Of a DNA stretch of 64,000 nt, positions 38,901 through 47,513 are shown piece by piece. A program made the translations under genes and the position numbers. The notes beneath the pieces are model-generated. The model saw only the letters and a program-made list of their open reading frames with translations. It did not search any database and was not told where the DNA came from. Source of the DNA: Aestuariibaculum sediminum (lineage in GTDB: Bacteria; Bacteroidota; Bacteroidia; Flavobacteriales; Flavobacteriaceae). Location of the stretch: positions 12,329 through 76,328 of the forward strand of contig NZ_JACVXB010000008.1 of assembly GCF_014596945.1 (NCBI RefSeq). The letters are read 5' to 3'. Position 1 is the stretch's first letter; every line of letters begins with the position of its first letter.

Positions 38901-39365
38901 TTAGCAACAAGGGACCCAAAGCTGGAAGGTACTTTTGGAACTTTTTTAAAGTATTCTAATTTCGAACTGGGCGCATATTTTTCATACCGATTAGGTGGTT
39001 ATTTATATAACCAAACTTTGGTTGATAAAGTAGAAAATGTAAATCCTAATACAAACGCGGATAGACGCGTGTTGTATGACAGATGGAAACAACCTGGAGA
39101 TGTAGCATTATTTAAAGCAATAAGCGACAGATCAAGAACATTCCCATCGTCAAGATTCATTGAAAAGGATAATGAGTTAAGATTAGCATCTTTGAACCTT
39201 GCGTACGATTTTAAAGATAACTTAACAAAAAAGTTAGGGTTTAACCGTTTAAGAGCTGCAATTATAGCTAACGATGTCTTTAGAGCAAACACTTCAAGGA
39301 TAGAGCGCGGAACGTCTTATCCATTCGCACGCTATTATTCATTTAACATCCAACTATCACTTTAA
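35997..39365 (+). CDS. SusC/RagA-family TonB-dependent receptor with STN signalling domain
   Basis: Outer-membrane transporter of the second SusCD pair. Seen: signal peptide ending near KLISQNA, an STN domain (LTVDEVFKLIRNQTDYRFIYQ), a carboxypeptidase-regulatory-like domain (GTISDMDGMPLMGVNVFVKG), plug beginning ELQEVVITGYYERKKESFTGAE, the block DAAATAIYGSRAANGVVIIETK, and a barrel ending YYSFNIQLSL. About 1122 residues. Start: ATG at 35997, preceded by the same ACAAATTT context as the first receptor; a TTG at 35928 lies within the leader hairpin and is unlikely. The STN domain and the neighbouring FecR/sigma pair predict substrate-induced expression. Confidence 0.95.
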   Translation: MEKNQNCLFPFIRKKMLINIMRLLTFLLCISSFAINPAKLISQNAKIKIEASESLTVDEVFKLIRNQTDYRFIYQEDLFSNAPKVYVKKGEIPVKDLLGQFLTNNNYIFELTENNTILIKDELSNQQKQFRVTGTISDMDGMPLMGVNVFVKGKASGSVSDMDGKFKVVASKGDVVVFSYIGYTTKEIVIDDQKVLNVVMESDVSELQEVVITGYYERKKESFTGAETTISGEELTALSGQNILKALAIAVPTFKLVENNEFGSDPNRLPDFQIRGSSSINTGTDLNSEFQNNPNMPTFILDGFEVSAEIIFDLDPNRVANVTVLRDAAATAIYGSRAANGVVIIETKRPKEGKMTVYYNTNLNLAAADLSDYNLMNAREKLEYENLAGLYNHPNVAVNEDRQEKYNEILTLVEQGVNTDWISIPVRKLGTTSAHSLSIEGGDEHFLYSFGVNSNNNVGALKGSDRSRNGMNIKLQHTREKMKFMNTTSFNSVKSYNSKYGSFASYTLLNPYFYPYDENGNIKRDLYVFNDGTRVANALYNSTLNIKNESEYTNFLNNFSFAWNVTDAFKVTSRIGINLKKGSSDNFLPGDHSSFVNSAVKGRYKKGSDKSFSYDGNIVLSYNKMFGESHLLNATGIYNISETKLDSYSITAENFPNANLDHISMGTQYQEGSSPSGNYEVQRLVGFVGNLNYSYDNRYVADFSVRSDASSVFGANDRWATFFSGGLGWNLHKENFLIDNDKVQLLKVRTSLGQTGGTKFNPYQSFMMFNYNDGSLDNLTYNGNLGAILIALGNPDLKWQINNKFNLGLDFGFFSNRLTGNFNYYNEISKNQLINVTLAPSVGFSTYTENLGKVKNEGIELSMRYAIMKPQSANNGLRWDVFVNVLHNKNSLLEINDALTAFNERQDELAGDEENPNTKPVVKYEEGRSINTIWAVKSLGIDPSSGQEIFVDRNGDITNDYRFSDQRALATRDPKLEGTFGTFLKYSNFELGAYFSYRLGGYLYNQTLVDKVENVNPNTNADRRVLYDRWKQPGDVALFKAISDRSRTFPSSRFIEKDNELRLASLNLAYDFKDNLTKKLGFNRLRAAIIANDVFRANTSRIERGTSYPFARYYSFNIQLSL

Positions 39366-39378
39366 AAAAAACACACAA

Positions 39379-40800
39379 ATGAAGATTAGAATATTTCAAT
39401 TTTTATTAATAACAGTATTATTTAGTTCTTGTAGTGACTATTTAGATGTTTCTCCAAAAGCTAATGTGAAAGCAGAAGATCTTTTCAAAGATGAAAGCGG
39501 TTATAATGACGCGTTGGTTGGTGTTTATACAATTATGAGTACCAAATCGTTGTATGGCGATGTGTTGAGCTATGGATACTTAGATGTATTGGCTCAGTAC
39601 TATACAAGTATAAACAATAATGAACAGCACAGATTTATTAATGCAGTAGATTATGATTATGATAATATAACTGAGGAAAATCGTATCAAGCCTATATGGT
39701 CAGATCATTATAAAGCCATTGCGAACTTAAATGCAATTTTAGAATTTATAGATTCAGATTCAAGTAATTTTTCCGAAGGTGTCTATGAGGTTTTCAAAGG
39801 AGAAACTTTAGCACTTAGAGCGTATTTGCATTTTAATTTATTGCGCTTATTTGCTCAGGCTCCGGTTTTAGGTACCGATGTTGAGGCTATTCCTTACGTA
39901 GATGTTTATGGTAATGAACCGCAACCAGCATCAACAATAGCTGAGGTTTTAGGTAAAATTAAAACCGACTTGGAACTGGCTCGTACTTTAATGCAAGCCT
40001 ATGACCCGTATGGACCTAACTATGAATTAATAGATGAGGCTACAGTACCAAGAGTTCTGGAAGATCGTCAGTTTAGAATGAATTATTTTGCTGCTACAGC
40101 ATTATTTGCCAAAGTTAGTTTGTATGAAGGAAATTATGAAATGGCATTAAAATACGCCCAGGAAGTTATCGGAACTGCCGATGGCATTACAGTTGCCCCA
40201 GTGTCATTATTTCAATTCTCAAGTATTAGTGACGATGTACTTGCAAGTTCTGAAACGATATTTGGTTTAAGTATTTCAAAGCTTTCAGAGTATTCAGACG
40301 TATATTTTGGAATTGATGCTGCTTCAGGTCTAAAAACAAATTTCTTAGCAATAAATTCAGCTATCATAGATCAAGTGTATACCTCGTCTGGAGGGTCTGT
40401 AGAAGTAAGAGGAATGAATTTCTTTGGAGCCAGCTCAGGAGGATTACGACCGTTAGCTAAATTCGAAAAAGACAATGAAAGAAGAATGCCTCAATTTAGA
40501 ATCTCTGAATTGTATTTGTTAGCTGCAGAAGCGGAAACCGATATTAATAACGCAATAGCATATTACAATGCATTTACTGCTAACCGCGGTATCGAACCTC
40601 AGGAAAATGTGTCTAGAGAAGAGCTTGATGACTTGATTAAAAAGGAATTTCAAAAGGAATTTATAGGTGAAGGTAAAATGTTCTTTTTCAATAAACGTAA
40701 AAATTCTGAGACCATTGGAATTTTAGAAGATGTCGATATGGTTCCTGAAAATTATGTGCTACCAATACCGGCAGCAGAATACGAATTTGGAAACCTGTAA
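39379..40800 (+). CDS. SusD/RagB-family lipoprotein
   Basis: 473 residues, surface partner of the receptor that ends 13 bases upstream. Seen: lipobox FSSCSDYLDVSP (Cys near residue 18), N-terminal SusD region (GYNDALVGVYTIMS), core helix ETLALRAYLHFNLLRLFAQAP, and C-terminal domain RISELYLLAAEAETD with a final PENYVLPIPAAEYEF. Lacks the very C-terminal NPGY motif of the other two SusD proteins in the window. Co-transcription with the following lipoprotein genes is likely since gaps are about 25 bases. Confidence 0.95.
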   Translation: MKIRIFQFLLITVLFSSCSDYLDVSPKANVKAEDLFKDESGYNDALVGVYTIMSTKSLYGDVLSYGYLDVLAQYYTSINNNEQHRFINAVDYDYDNITEENRIKPIWSDHYKAIANLNAILEFIDSDSSNFSEGVYEVFKGETLALRAYLHFNLLRLFAQAPVLGTDVEAIPYVDVYGNEPQPASTIAEVLGKIKTDLELARTLMQAYDPYGPNYELIDEATVPRVLEDRQFRMNYFAATALFAKVSLYEGNYEMALKYAQEVIGTADGITVAPVSLFQFSSISDDVLASSETIFGLSISKLSEYSDVYFGIDAASGLKTNFLAINSAIIDQVYTSSGGSVEVRGMNFFGASSGGLRPLAKFEKDNERRMPQFRISELYLLAAEAETDINNAIAYYNAFTANRGIEPQENVSREELDDLIKKEFQKEFIGEGKMFFFNKRKNSETIGILEDVDMVPENYVLPIPAAEYEFGNL

Positions 40801-40825
40801 AAGTTTAATTTGAAGAATTAGAATT

Positions 40826-41548
40826 ATGAAAAAAATAATTTATAATATAACAGTAGTAGCTCTTTTATTAGCGGCATGTTTTAGTTGTGAACCTAATGAA
40901 GGGTTAGTATATAAAGAAAAAGACGGTTTATATTTTTTAAGTGCAACAAAAAATACCGACAGTGTTTATTATTCATTTTTAGGTAAAATTAATAGCGTTG
41001 ATACATTAAAATTACCAATACAAATCTTAGGAACTCCTACCGATCAAGATAGAACATTTAAAGTCGTAGTAGATCAGGAAAATTCTACAGCTGTAGAGGG
41101 GGTGCATTATGAAGCACTTAAAGAATCCTATGTATTTAATGCTAATAATTTTAAACAAAATTTTAATCTGGTATTATATAAGGATGATCCGGCTCTGGAG
41201 TTAGAAGATAAGGTTATTGCTTTAAAAGTTGTAGAATCTGATGATTTTAACCCAGGCTATACTCATAGAACCAATTTAAAAGTTTATGTAACCAATAGAA
41301 TTATAAAGCCATCATATTGGGATACTTTGTTGTATTTGTTTTTTGGAGAATACTCTAAGGTAAAGCATAATGTGGCTATTAATTTAATGGGTAAAGACTT
41401 TCCTTTTACCTATGATGAAGCCAGATTCGGAGCCGGATGGGGGATAACGTATTTACAAATTCAAGGAAGAAATTGTGCAGAATATTTTATCGATAATGAT
41501 GTAAATGATGAAGACGGAAATAAGATATATCCATGGCCGGTATACTAA
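40826..41548 (+). CDS. DUF4843-family lipoprotein
   Basis: 240 residues. Seen: signal with lipobox ACFSCEPNEG, then the DUF4843 pattern: GLYFLSA near residue 37, LKLPIQILGTPTDQDRTFKVVVD, AVEGVHYEAL, and a C-terminal half of aromatic-rich sequence with WDTLLYLFFGEYS. Known: this family is almost always found downstream of SusD in Bacteroidota, and its biochemical role is not established. An accessory surface component of the SusCD complex is the plausible reading. Confidence 0.85.
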   Translation: MKKIIYNITVVALLLAACFSCEPNEGLVYKEKDGLYFLSATKNTDSVYYSFLGKINSVDTLKLPIQILGTPTDQDRTFKVVVDQENSTAVEGVHYEALKESYVFNANNFKQNFNLVLYKDDPALELEDKVIALKVVESDDFNPGYTHRTNLKVYVTNRIIKPSYWDTLLYLFFGEYSKVKHNVAINLMGKDFPFTYDEARFGAGWGITYLQIQGRNCAEYFIDNDVNDEDGNKIYPWPVY

Positions 41549-41573
41549 TCAACATTAATCTAAACGAAAAATA

Positions 41574-43079
41574 ATGAAAAATATATTATATACATTACTT
41601 ATAGCGATAACCCTAGTAGGTTGCGTTAAAGACGATACAGTACACGATTTTAAAACTTTAAATGAAATTACGATTTCTGGATTAGAGGATTCGTACGAGT
41701 TTAATTATTTAGAAGAGGTTTCTGTTGTTCCAAATATTTCATTTACCAGTGGTATGGAAGAGAACTTTGAATACCGATGGTACATGTACACAACCATTAC
41801 CCGTTTTGAAGCAGATACTTTATCAAAAGAAAAGGACTTTAATGTTGTTATGTCTGCACCTCCTGCTGAAGATTATACTTTAGTATTTAGTATAAAAGAT
41901 AAATCAACAGGTATTGTTACAAAAAAAGAAATGGCTTCAGCTGTTAACGGCCCTTTATCTAAAGGATGGGTAGTTTTGGCTGAACAAGGAGGGCAAAAGG
42001 TAGTTAATTTTGCCAGAGAGGATAAAACGGTGCTTTATGATGTGTTCGCTAAATCTAATGAAGGTGTGGAGTTACAAGATCCTTATATGGTAAGATCTCT
42101 AAATCCAAATGATAACAAACCTCAAATGAAAAATGTGTCTGTCTTTTCTAAAAATCAAGATGGTGGGTTTATTCTTAATCCAAACACATTTAAAGTCACA
42201 AATGCATTTAGAGATGCGTTTTATCAGATTCCCACAGCTACGGAGCTGAATGTAGATGTTTTCCAAAATTTCAGATTTACAGAATATTTAATGGTTAATG
42301 GTAAAGTCCATACACGTTCTATTAGTTCTGGTGATGCCGATTGGAGAACGTCATTAATCATCATTGAGGGAGAATCTAGTTACGAGATGGCTCCTTATGT
42401 TGGCGATAATACATATCAAGGTGTGTTTTTTGATAATTTGCATTCTCGTATACTATATCATTCAAGTTATAACCTGGGGTATTTAAGTGAAGCTTCCGAT
42501 GATGCGGCCAAAAATTTAAATTTTACAGCGAATTTAATTCAAAGAGCTGGTGTTGTTCGATCTCCTGAGACGGCGTCATCTTATTTTATAATAGGACATG
42601 ACAATAATGATCCTTCAAAAATAGTTATGAAAAAATTTCTATTAGGATTACGTCCTCCTAATAATTTTTATGACATCGGAACAATAAATTTTTCTGAAGC
42701 TAATTTTCCAGGATTATATACTTCAACTATGATGCAGTCTGGATATGATGCTTTAATTAGAGGGATTTTATGGTACAGTGATGGTAAAAAATTATACGCT
42801 ATAAATACGCAAGCGGCAGAACCAACTGAAGTTGTAATTCATGATTTTGAGGCTGAAGGAATCGAAGTGGATACTATGAGATTAATACCATATGTAGGTA
42901 GTTTTAACAGAACTTATTATTATCTGGCATTGGGTGTTAGAGATACAAATCTTACCGAAAATCAGGCAGGAATTCTTGTTTACCAAGGAGGAACGGTTGG
43001 TGGAATCAATATTACCGAGGTTGATAGTATTTACGGGTTAGGCGATAAAATTATAGACTTCGATCAAAAGATAAATTAA
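41574..43079 (+). CDS. PKD-like family lipoprotein
   Basis: 501 residues. Seen: lipobox ITLVGCVKDD (Cys near residue 17), an Ig/PKD-like first part (ISGLEDSYEFNYLEEVSVVP, FEYRWYMYTT), KGWVVLAEQGG and a long beta-rich part without enzyme motifs that could form a propeller-like fold (LRPPNNFYDIG, GILWYSDGKKLYAIN). It sits 25 bases after the DUF4843 gene and 10 bases before the thioredoxin gene. The trio DUF4843, PKD-like and thioredoxin behind SusCD is a recurrent set in this phylum; its ligand is not known to me. Confidence 0.82.
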   Translation: MKNILYTLLIAITLVGCVKDDTVHDFKTLNEITISGLEDSYEFNYLEEVSVVPNISFTSGMEENFEYRWYMYTTITRFEADTLSKEKDFNVVMSAPPAEDYTLVFSIKDKSTGIVTKKEMASAVNGPLSKGWVVLAEQGGQKVVNFAREDKTVLYDVFAKSNEGVELQDPYMVRSLNPNDNKPQMKNVSVFSKNQDGGFILNPNTFKVTNAFRDAFYQIPTATELNVDVFQNFRFTEYLMVNGKVHTRSISSGDADWRTSLIIIEGESSYEMAPYVGDNTYQGVFFDNLHSRILYHSSYNLGYLSEASDDAAKNLNFTANLIQRAGVVRSPETASSYFIIGHDNNDPSKIVMKKFLLGLRPPNNFYDIGTINFSEANFPGLYTSTMMQSGYDALIRGILWYSDGKKLYAINTQAAEPTEVVIHDFEAEGIEVDTMRLIPYVGSFNRTYYYLALGVRDTNLTENQAGILVYQGGTVGGINITEVDSIYGLGDKIIDFDQKIN

Positions 43080-43089
43080 TAAATTTAAA

Positions 43090-44304
43090 ATGAATAAGAA
43101 AATTAAAATTGCCTATTTACTATTGTTAATAGGAGGGATGGTTAATGCCCAAGGTATTGAGTTTTTTCATGGTAAATATGAAGATGCTTTAAGAAAAGCG
43201 AACAAAGAAAAGAAAAATATTTTTGTAGACGTTTATACAACTTGGTGCGGACCTTGCAAGCAGATGTCTAAAAACACATTCACCGATGAGCAAGTAGGTA
43301 AATATTTTAATGAAAACTTTGTCGCAATTAAATTGGATGCCGAAAATGAGGCGGATAGTCCGTTTTTTGACAAATATCAGGCAGCAGCTTTTCCAACTTT
43401 ATTTTGGTTGGATTCAAAAGGAGATATTTTAGATCAATATTCAGGATATATGGATCCAAAGGCTTTAATAGATAGAACAAATGTGGCCTTAAAAACTAAT
43501 ATTATGGCCGATTATAAAGCGGCTGAGAAAAAATGGAATACAGAAAAACGTGATTTTGATATTTATCAAGGTTACGTAATGAAATATGTTAATAAATTAA
43601 ATAGAGACCAGGTATTTCCATTAACAGTTGAGTTTTTTGAAGGTTTAACAGAGGAAGAAAAGTTGTCACAAGAAGCCTATGGAATATTGATGATGTTTAC
43701 TAGAAATGCCGAACACAATATATTGTTCGATACGCTTCTTAAAAACTGGAAACACTACATGGAGCTGGTTAATAATGATCCTGAAGCCTGGAGACGTATG
43801 TATACCGCTCTTGTAAGACAAGTAGTTATAGCTAAAAATAGAAAAGATGAAAAAGCCTTAAAAAAGCATATGGAATTTATAAAAGGTTTAGACTGGGAGT
43901 TCCAAGATATGTTTGTTAAGTCTATTGATCTTGAGAATATTATTTATGAGAAAAATTATGATTTAGCCATTAACAAAATGTTTGAATTGACTGAGGAGTA
44001 TAACGATTTTCCGTTCTTGTATAAGCAGTATTTTTATTCATTAATTATTAGCGGATATTTTTTACAAGAAGATGTAAATATGGAACAAGCTGATAAGTTG
44101 ATAGAGTTTACAAGAAGAAATGCAAAATTTAAAGCAACGCAGGAGTCTATGCTTTACATGGCAGTAGCATACGCACATAAAGGAGATTATAAAACCGGTT
44201 ACGAATACTTAGCTTCATTAGGTTTTTATCCAAAACCAATGTTGTCTAATGCAATTTACAGATACATAAAATTACCTAATCCTAAACAAGAATTTCCCTG
44301 GTAA
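43090..44304 (+). CDS. Secreted thioredoxin-family protein with helical C-terminal region
   Basis: 404 residues. Seen: signal peptide (YLLLLIGGMVNAQG), a thioredoxin domain with YTTWCGPCKQM (Cys near 53 and 56), NFVAIKLDAE and the cis-Pro block AAAFPTLFWLD, then about 250 residues of helical, charged, TPR-like sequence. No lipobox, so it should be periplasmic. WCGPC is the thioredoxin-type motif, suited to disulfide reduction. It is the last gene of the operon; a strong terminator follows at 44337. Confidence 0.92.
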   Translation: MNKKIKIAYLLLLIGGMVNAQGIEFFHGKYEDALRKANKEKKNIFVDVYTTWCGPCKQMSKNTFTDEQVGKYFNENFVAIKLDAENEADSPFFDKYQAAAFPTLFWLDSKGDILDQYSGYMDPKALIDRTNVALKTNIMADYKAAEKKWNTEKRDFDIYQGYVMKYVNKLNRDQVFPLTVEFFEGLTEEEKLSQEAYGILMMFTRNAEHNILFDTLLKNWKHYMELVNNDPEAWRRMYTALVRQVVIAKNRKDEKALKKHMEFIKGLDWEFQDMFVKSIDLENIIYEKNYDLAINKMFELTEEYNDFPFLYKQYFYSLIISGYFLQEDVNMEQADKLIEFTRRNAKFKATQESMLYMAVAYAHKGDYKTGYEYLASLGFYPKPMLSNAIYRYIKLPNPKQEFPW

Positions 44305-44336
44305 AAGATTAATAGCAACTTAAATTTAGTCAGGTC

Positions 44337-44375
44337 ATCCCCCATTTGTAAAATTACCTATGGGGGATTTTTTAT
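44337..44375 (+). terminator. Rho-independent terminator after the thioredoxin gene
   Basis: Nine-base-pair stem ATCCCCCAT (44337-44345) with ATGGGGGAT (44360-44368), a 14-base loop and a T-rich run beginning in the second arm. It lies 32 bases behind the stop codon and between convergent genes. Confidence 0.9.
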
Positions 44376-44551
44376 TTTTGATGCAAAGTCTAATCCAGAA
44401 ATCAAACCTAATATGATTACCAATACGAGAAAGTAAATTAGGTGGTTCAAAACATAGTAAAAGTTCTTCGGAAGTTATTATTTTAAAGTGTCTAATAAAA
44501 TTGGGATAAGTTGATATTTGTTCTTGTAAGTAGTATGCATTTATTTTCAAA

Positions 44552-46000
44552 TTAATTGTTTTTAGCATCGTCCCAATCATCTGTTCGAAAAGAAGATGCT
44601 GGTAGCATGTTTACATCATACAGAGAACCTATAATCCAGTTTTTCCAGGCATATCTGACTGCCACAGGGTTTGGTACTTCTTTGCTCTTAACGAAAACAT
44701 TTTTTCTGTTAATTATTTTCGCTTCAGCTGGATAAAATACTTTGTCACTGCCTGCAATTTCAAAACCAGAAAGTGTGTCTGGAGTATAAAGGCCAGTTTC
44801 AGCATTTTCAAAATGTAATAAAATACCATGGTCCTTTATTTCGAGAGATTCATAGGTGGGAGAGTTACAATCTATAGTTTCATATCCATAGGTTTTATTT
44901 AGTGCATTAAGTAAAAGTCGATCTGCAACTTCTTTCTTTTTTGGAGGATGAATGCAGTATTCATCTCCAAGGTCCAGGGTGATGGCAATTCCTGAATTGG
45001 GAATTAAATTTAAGCACTGCAACTGCGTTTCCCTAATAAATGCTGAGTTTACATACGGGGTTTGGGTATCTTTATCCTGATAGGTAAATGGAGCAATTTG
45101 TACGTAATAGAACGGAAAGTCTCCAATTTGCCATCTATCCCGCCAATCTTTAACCATAGCCGGGAAAAGTTTTTTATAATGTTCAGGTTCTAGTCTATTG
45201 GATTCACCTTGATACCATAATGCACCTTTAATGGTATATGGAATTAAAGGGTGGATCATCGCATTAAACAGTTTTGTTGGTGTTCTGTTTGGCGGATTAC
45301 TAGATGCTTTATCATCTAAATTAATCTCTGGATATTGATTTATTACCTCGCTACTCATCCAGGCTTGAACCGAGCTGCCTCCCCACGATGTATGTATTAA
45401 ACCAACTGGGACATCTAAAATATCCTGAAGTTGTTGTCCGAAAAAATAAGCAACAGCGCTAAAGTCTAAAACCGTTTCGGGAGAAGCTTGTTGCCAGGAA
45501 TTAAATTTTTCTATATCGCTTAAAGGTGTATCAGAACTTACTCGCTCCACTGTAAATAACCTTAAATTAGGATTGTTAGATGTTGCAGTAGCCATCATGC
45601 CTCCAAAAGTAGGTTGACCCATGTAACCTTTTAAAGGTTGCTGCATGTTAGATTGTCCGGAACATAACCAAACTTCACCAAATAATATATTGTTTAAGTT
45701 GATGTTAGAACTGTTACTTTTAATATTAATAGATTGTGGTGATTTGCTTAGTGTGGTTTGTACTTTTGTCATCCAGTTTCCATTGGAATCGGCTTCAATC
45801 TTTATATCCTGTTCAATCCAAGATAATTTAATAGTTATTTTTTCACCTGCATCTGCCCACCCCCAGAGTTTTACCGTAGTATCGCGCTGTAGTACCATAT
45901 TCGAAGAAACTATAGCAGGAAGTTTAACATTAGCAAAAATTAATTTCGGAAAAATTGCATGCAGCAAAATAAATAGGATAATTAATGTCGTTTTTTTCAT
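44552..46000 (-). CDS. Sialate O-acetylesterase-like SGNH hydrolase
   Basis: 482 residues, periplasmic or secreted carbohydrate esterase. Seen: signal peptide (HAIFPKLIFANVKLP), a beta domain with SSNMVLQRDTTVKLWGWAD, the catalytic Ser block EVWLCSGQSNMQQP (about residues 112-125), TSWGGSSVQAWMSS, KGALWYQGESNR, and a late DEYCIHPPKK with the Asp/His pair. Known: this family removes O-acetyl groups from sialic acids or from plant polysaccharides; which substrate applies here is not visible. It converges on the second SusCD operon and may be regulated separately. A probable decayed relative lies at 1856-2155. Confidence 0.9.
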   Translation of the reverse strand: MKKTTLIILFILLHAIFPKLIFANVKLPAIVSSNMVLQRDTTVKLWGWADAGEKITIKLSWIEQDIKIEADSNGNWMTKVQTTLSKSPQSINIKSNSSNINLNNILFGEVWLCSGQSNMQQPLKGYMGQPTFGGMMATATSNNPNLRLFTVERVSSDTPLSDIEKFNSWQQASPETVLDFSAVAYFFGQQLQDILDVPVGLIHTSWGGSSVQAWMSSEVINQYPEINLDDKASSNPPNRTPTKLFNAMIHPLIPYTIKGALWYQGESNRLEPEHYKKLFPAMVKDWRDRWQIGDFPFYYVQIAPFTYQDKDTQTPYVNSAFIRETQLQCLNLIPNSGIAITLDLGDEYCIHPPKKKEVADRLLLNALNKTYGYETIDCNSPTYESLEIKDHGILLHFENAETGLYTPDTLSGFEIAGSDKVFYPAEAKIINRKNVFVKSKEVPNPVAVRYAWKNWIIGSLYDVNMLPASSFRTDDWDDAKNN

Positions 46001-46299
46001 TAGTTGGTTGTTTAACTCTTGGATGTGATTTAATAAAAAGTTTAATTAATTAGAAAAATGAATTTAGTTAATATACTTTAAAATTGAAAATTATGCATTA
46101 GTTTATCAATAAAGTTGCTTTTGTATACTGCAATAATGAATAGGCTACAATCAAGGGAAAGCCTTGAAAATATTAGAAAGTTTAACAAATATTTACAATT
46201 ATACTGTTAAATGTTAACGACTCGGGTGATTGAATTAACTTAACTTGCGCCTCGAATTTAAACACCCTAATAAATAATTATAAATAGTTAATTAACATT

Positions 46300-47202
46300 A
46301 TGAAATTTTTATCCAGAATATTTTCACTGATAGTATTAATTTTAATAACAGAGTCTGCTGAGGCTCAAGGTTTTAAAAATAATGTAACGCAGTATAAAAT
46401 AAAACTAATAAGTGAAGCATCTAGTTTAATCGGTTCAGAAGATGTGCTGTCGACCGATGAGATGAAACCGCAGTTTAAGAGAAAGGGGTATGCGCCTGTT
46501 GATGTAGATTTAAAATCGATGAAGAAACGTAAATTGAGTCCTGCGAAAATATATGAGCGTGTATCAGTAGCAACGGTTATTGTATCGCCAGCGGGCAGAT
46601 GTAACGAAGTAACCGACCGCGGTGCATGTAAACGTATTCATACCTATCCTGCATCAGGCTATATCATAGATTCATCCGGAATTATAGTAACGAATTACCA
46701 TGTAGTTAATAGTTATATTTCGAAGTACAATAAAGATGCGAGAGATGTTTTTGTTGTGATGTTAAAAGACGGAACCTCGTTCCCCGTACAAGAAATATTG
46801 ATGGCCGATAAATCGGAAGACCTGGCGGTAATAAGAATTGATCCTAAAGGAACAGAACTTCCTGTATTACCAGTAGCAACCAAAGATGCAGAAATAGGAG
46901 ATCCTGTTTATATTGTTAGTCACCCCAAAGGTTATTTTTATGCCTTTTCTTCAGGAATGGTAACCGATAAGTTTAGTGAAATAAACGCGAGTAATTATCG
47001 TAATTTAATGGCTATTTCGGCCGATTATGCCGCTGGGTCTAGTGGAGCTGCTATCATAGATGAATCTGGTAATGTCATCGGTACTGTGTCTTACACCAAA
47101 ACTTTTCAGCATTCTGGCGACGAAACCAAAACACAAATGGTATTAAAAGCAACTATCCCTTCTTCAAGTCTTTTAAGATTAATTAATGAAGGAAATTTAT
47201 AG
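46300..47202 (+). CDS. Trypsin-fold serine protease (S1C-like), secreted
   Basis: 300 residues. Seen: signal peptide (SLIVLILITESAEAQG), protease domain from about residue 95 with His near 134 (IVTNYHVVNS), Asp near 174 (SEDLAVIRID) and Ser near 248 (AAGSSGAAII). The Ser block is GSSGAA and not the usual GxSGGP, so the turn after the catalytic Ser is altered. A pair of Cys precedes the His loop (GRCNEVTDRGACK). No PDZ domain. It resembles the protease at 32816 in layout, but it is not a lipoprotein. Together they bracket the second SusCD locus. Confidence 0.88.
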   Translation: MKFLSRIFSLIVLILITESAEAQGFKNNVTQYKIKLISEASSLIGSEDVLSTDEMKPQFKRKGYAPVDVDLKSMKKRKLSPAKIYERVSVATVIVSPAGRCNEVTDRGACKRIHTYPASGYIIDSSGIIVTNYHVVNSYISKYNKDARDVFVVMLKDGTSFPVQEILMADKSEDLAVIRIDPKGTELPVLPVATKDAEIGDPVYIVSHPKGYFYAFSSGMVTDKFSEINASNYRNLMAISADYAAGSSGAAIIDESGNVIGTVSYTKTFQHSGDETKTQMVLKATIPSSSLLRLINEGNL

Positions 47203-47319
47203 TTAATACTACTATTATCCGTTCGGAAATGACACCTTCCTTATTATGGTGTTTTCATTACATTAAAGTTTTAGTGTATTGCTATTGCTATTTCAGGACG
47301 GGACAGTAAATGCAAAAAA

Positions 47320-47351
47320 AAACAAGCGATGAGGGTAACGCTTGTTTTTTT
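47320..47351 (+). terminator. Rho-independent terminator
   Basis: Stem AAACAAGCG (47320-47328) with CGCTTGTTT (47339-47347), ten-base loop, followed by more T. It probably ends the transcript of the protease at 46300, about 120 bases upstream. Confidence 0.85.
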
Positions 47352-47446
47352 AATTGACATCTATCTATTTTTAGTAGTAAGTGTCAGGGCTATTAATTAC
47401 TTCTATATTTTCTATTTGATACAAAAAAATTACTTTTTAAGTTTAG

Positions 47447-47513
47447 ATAAAGCCTTTTTACCATGAATAAGTAGGTTAAGTTTGTGGTTGTATTTAGGTT
47501 AAAAAGGCTTTAT
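47447..47513 (-). terminator. Inverted repeat at the end of the 134-residue gene
   Basis: GATAAAGCCTTTTTACC near 47447-47464 pairs with GGTTAAAAAGGCTTTA near 47494-47510; the inner spacer is about 30 bases. The right arm contains the stop codon of the minus-strand gene. On the minus strand the left arm is followed by a T-rich stretch after about 20 bases. The long spacer makes this a weaker terminator candidate. Confidence 0.5.

Noticed and set aside
44335-44580. Minus-strand frame of 81 codons overlapping the end of the acetylesterase gene
   Set aside because: It covers the terminator hairpin at 44337 and the 3' end of a real gene, has no family features and an odd composition. Most likely a chance frame.
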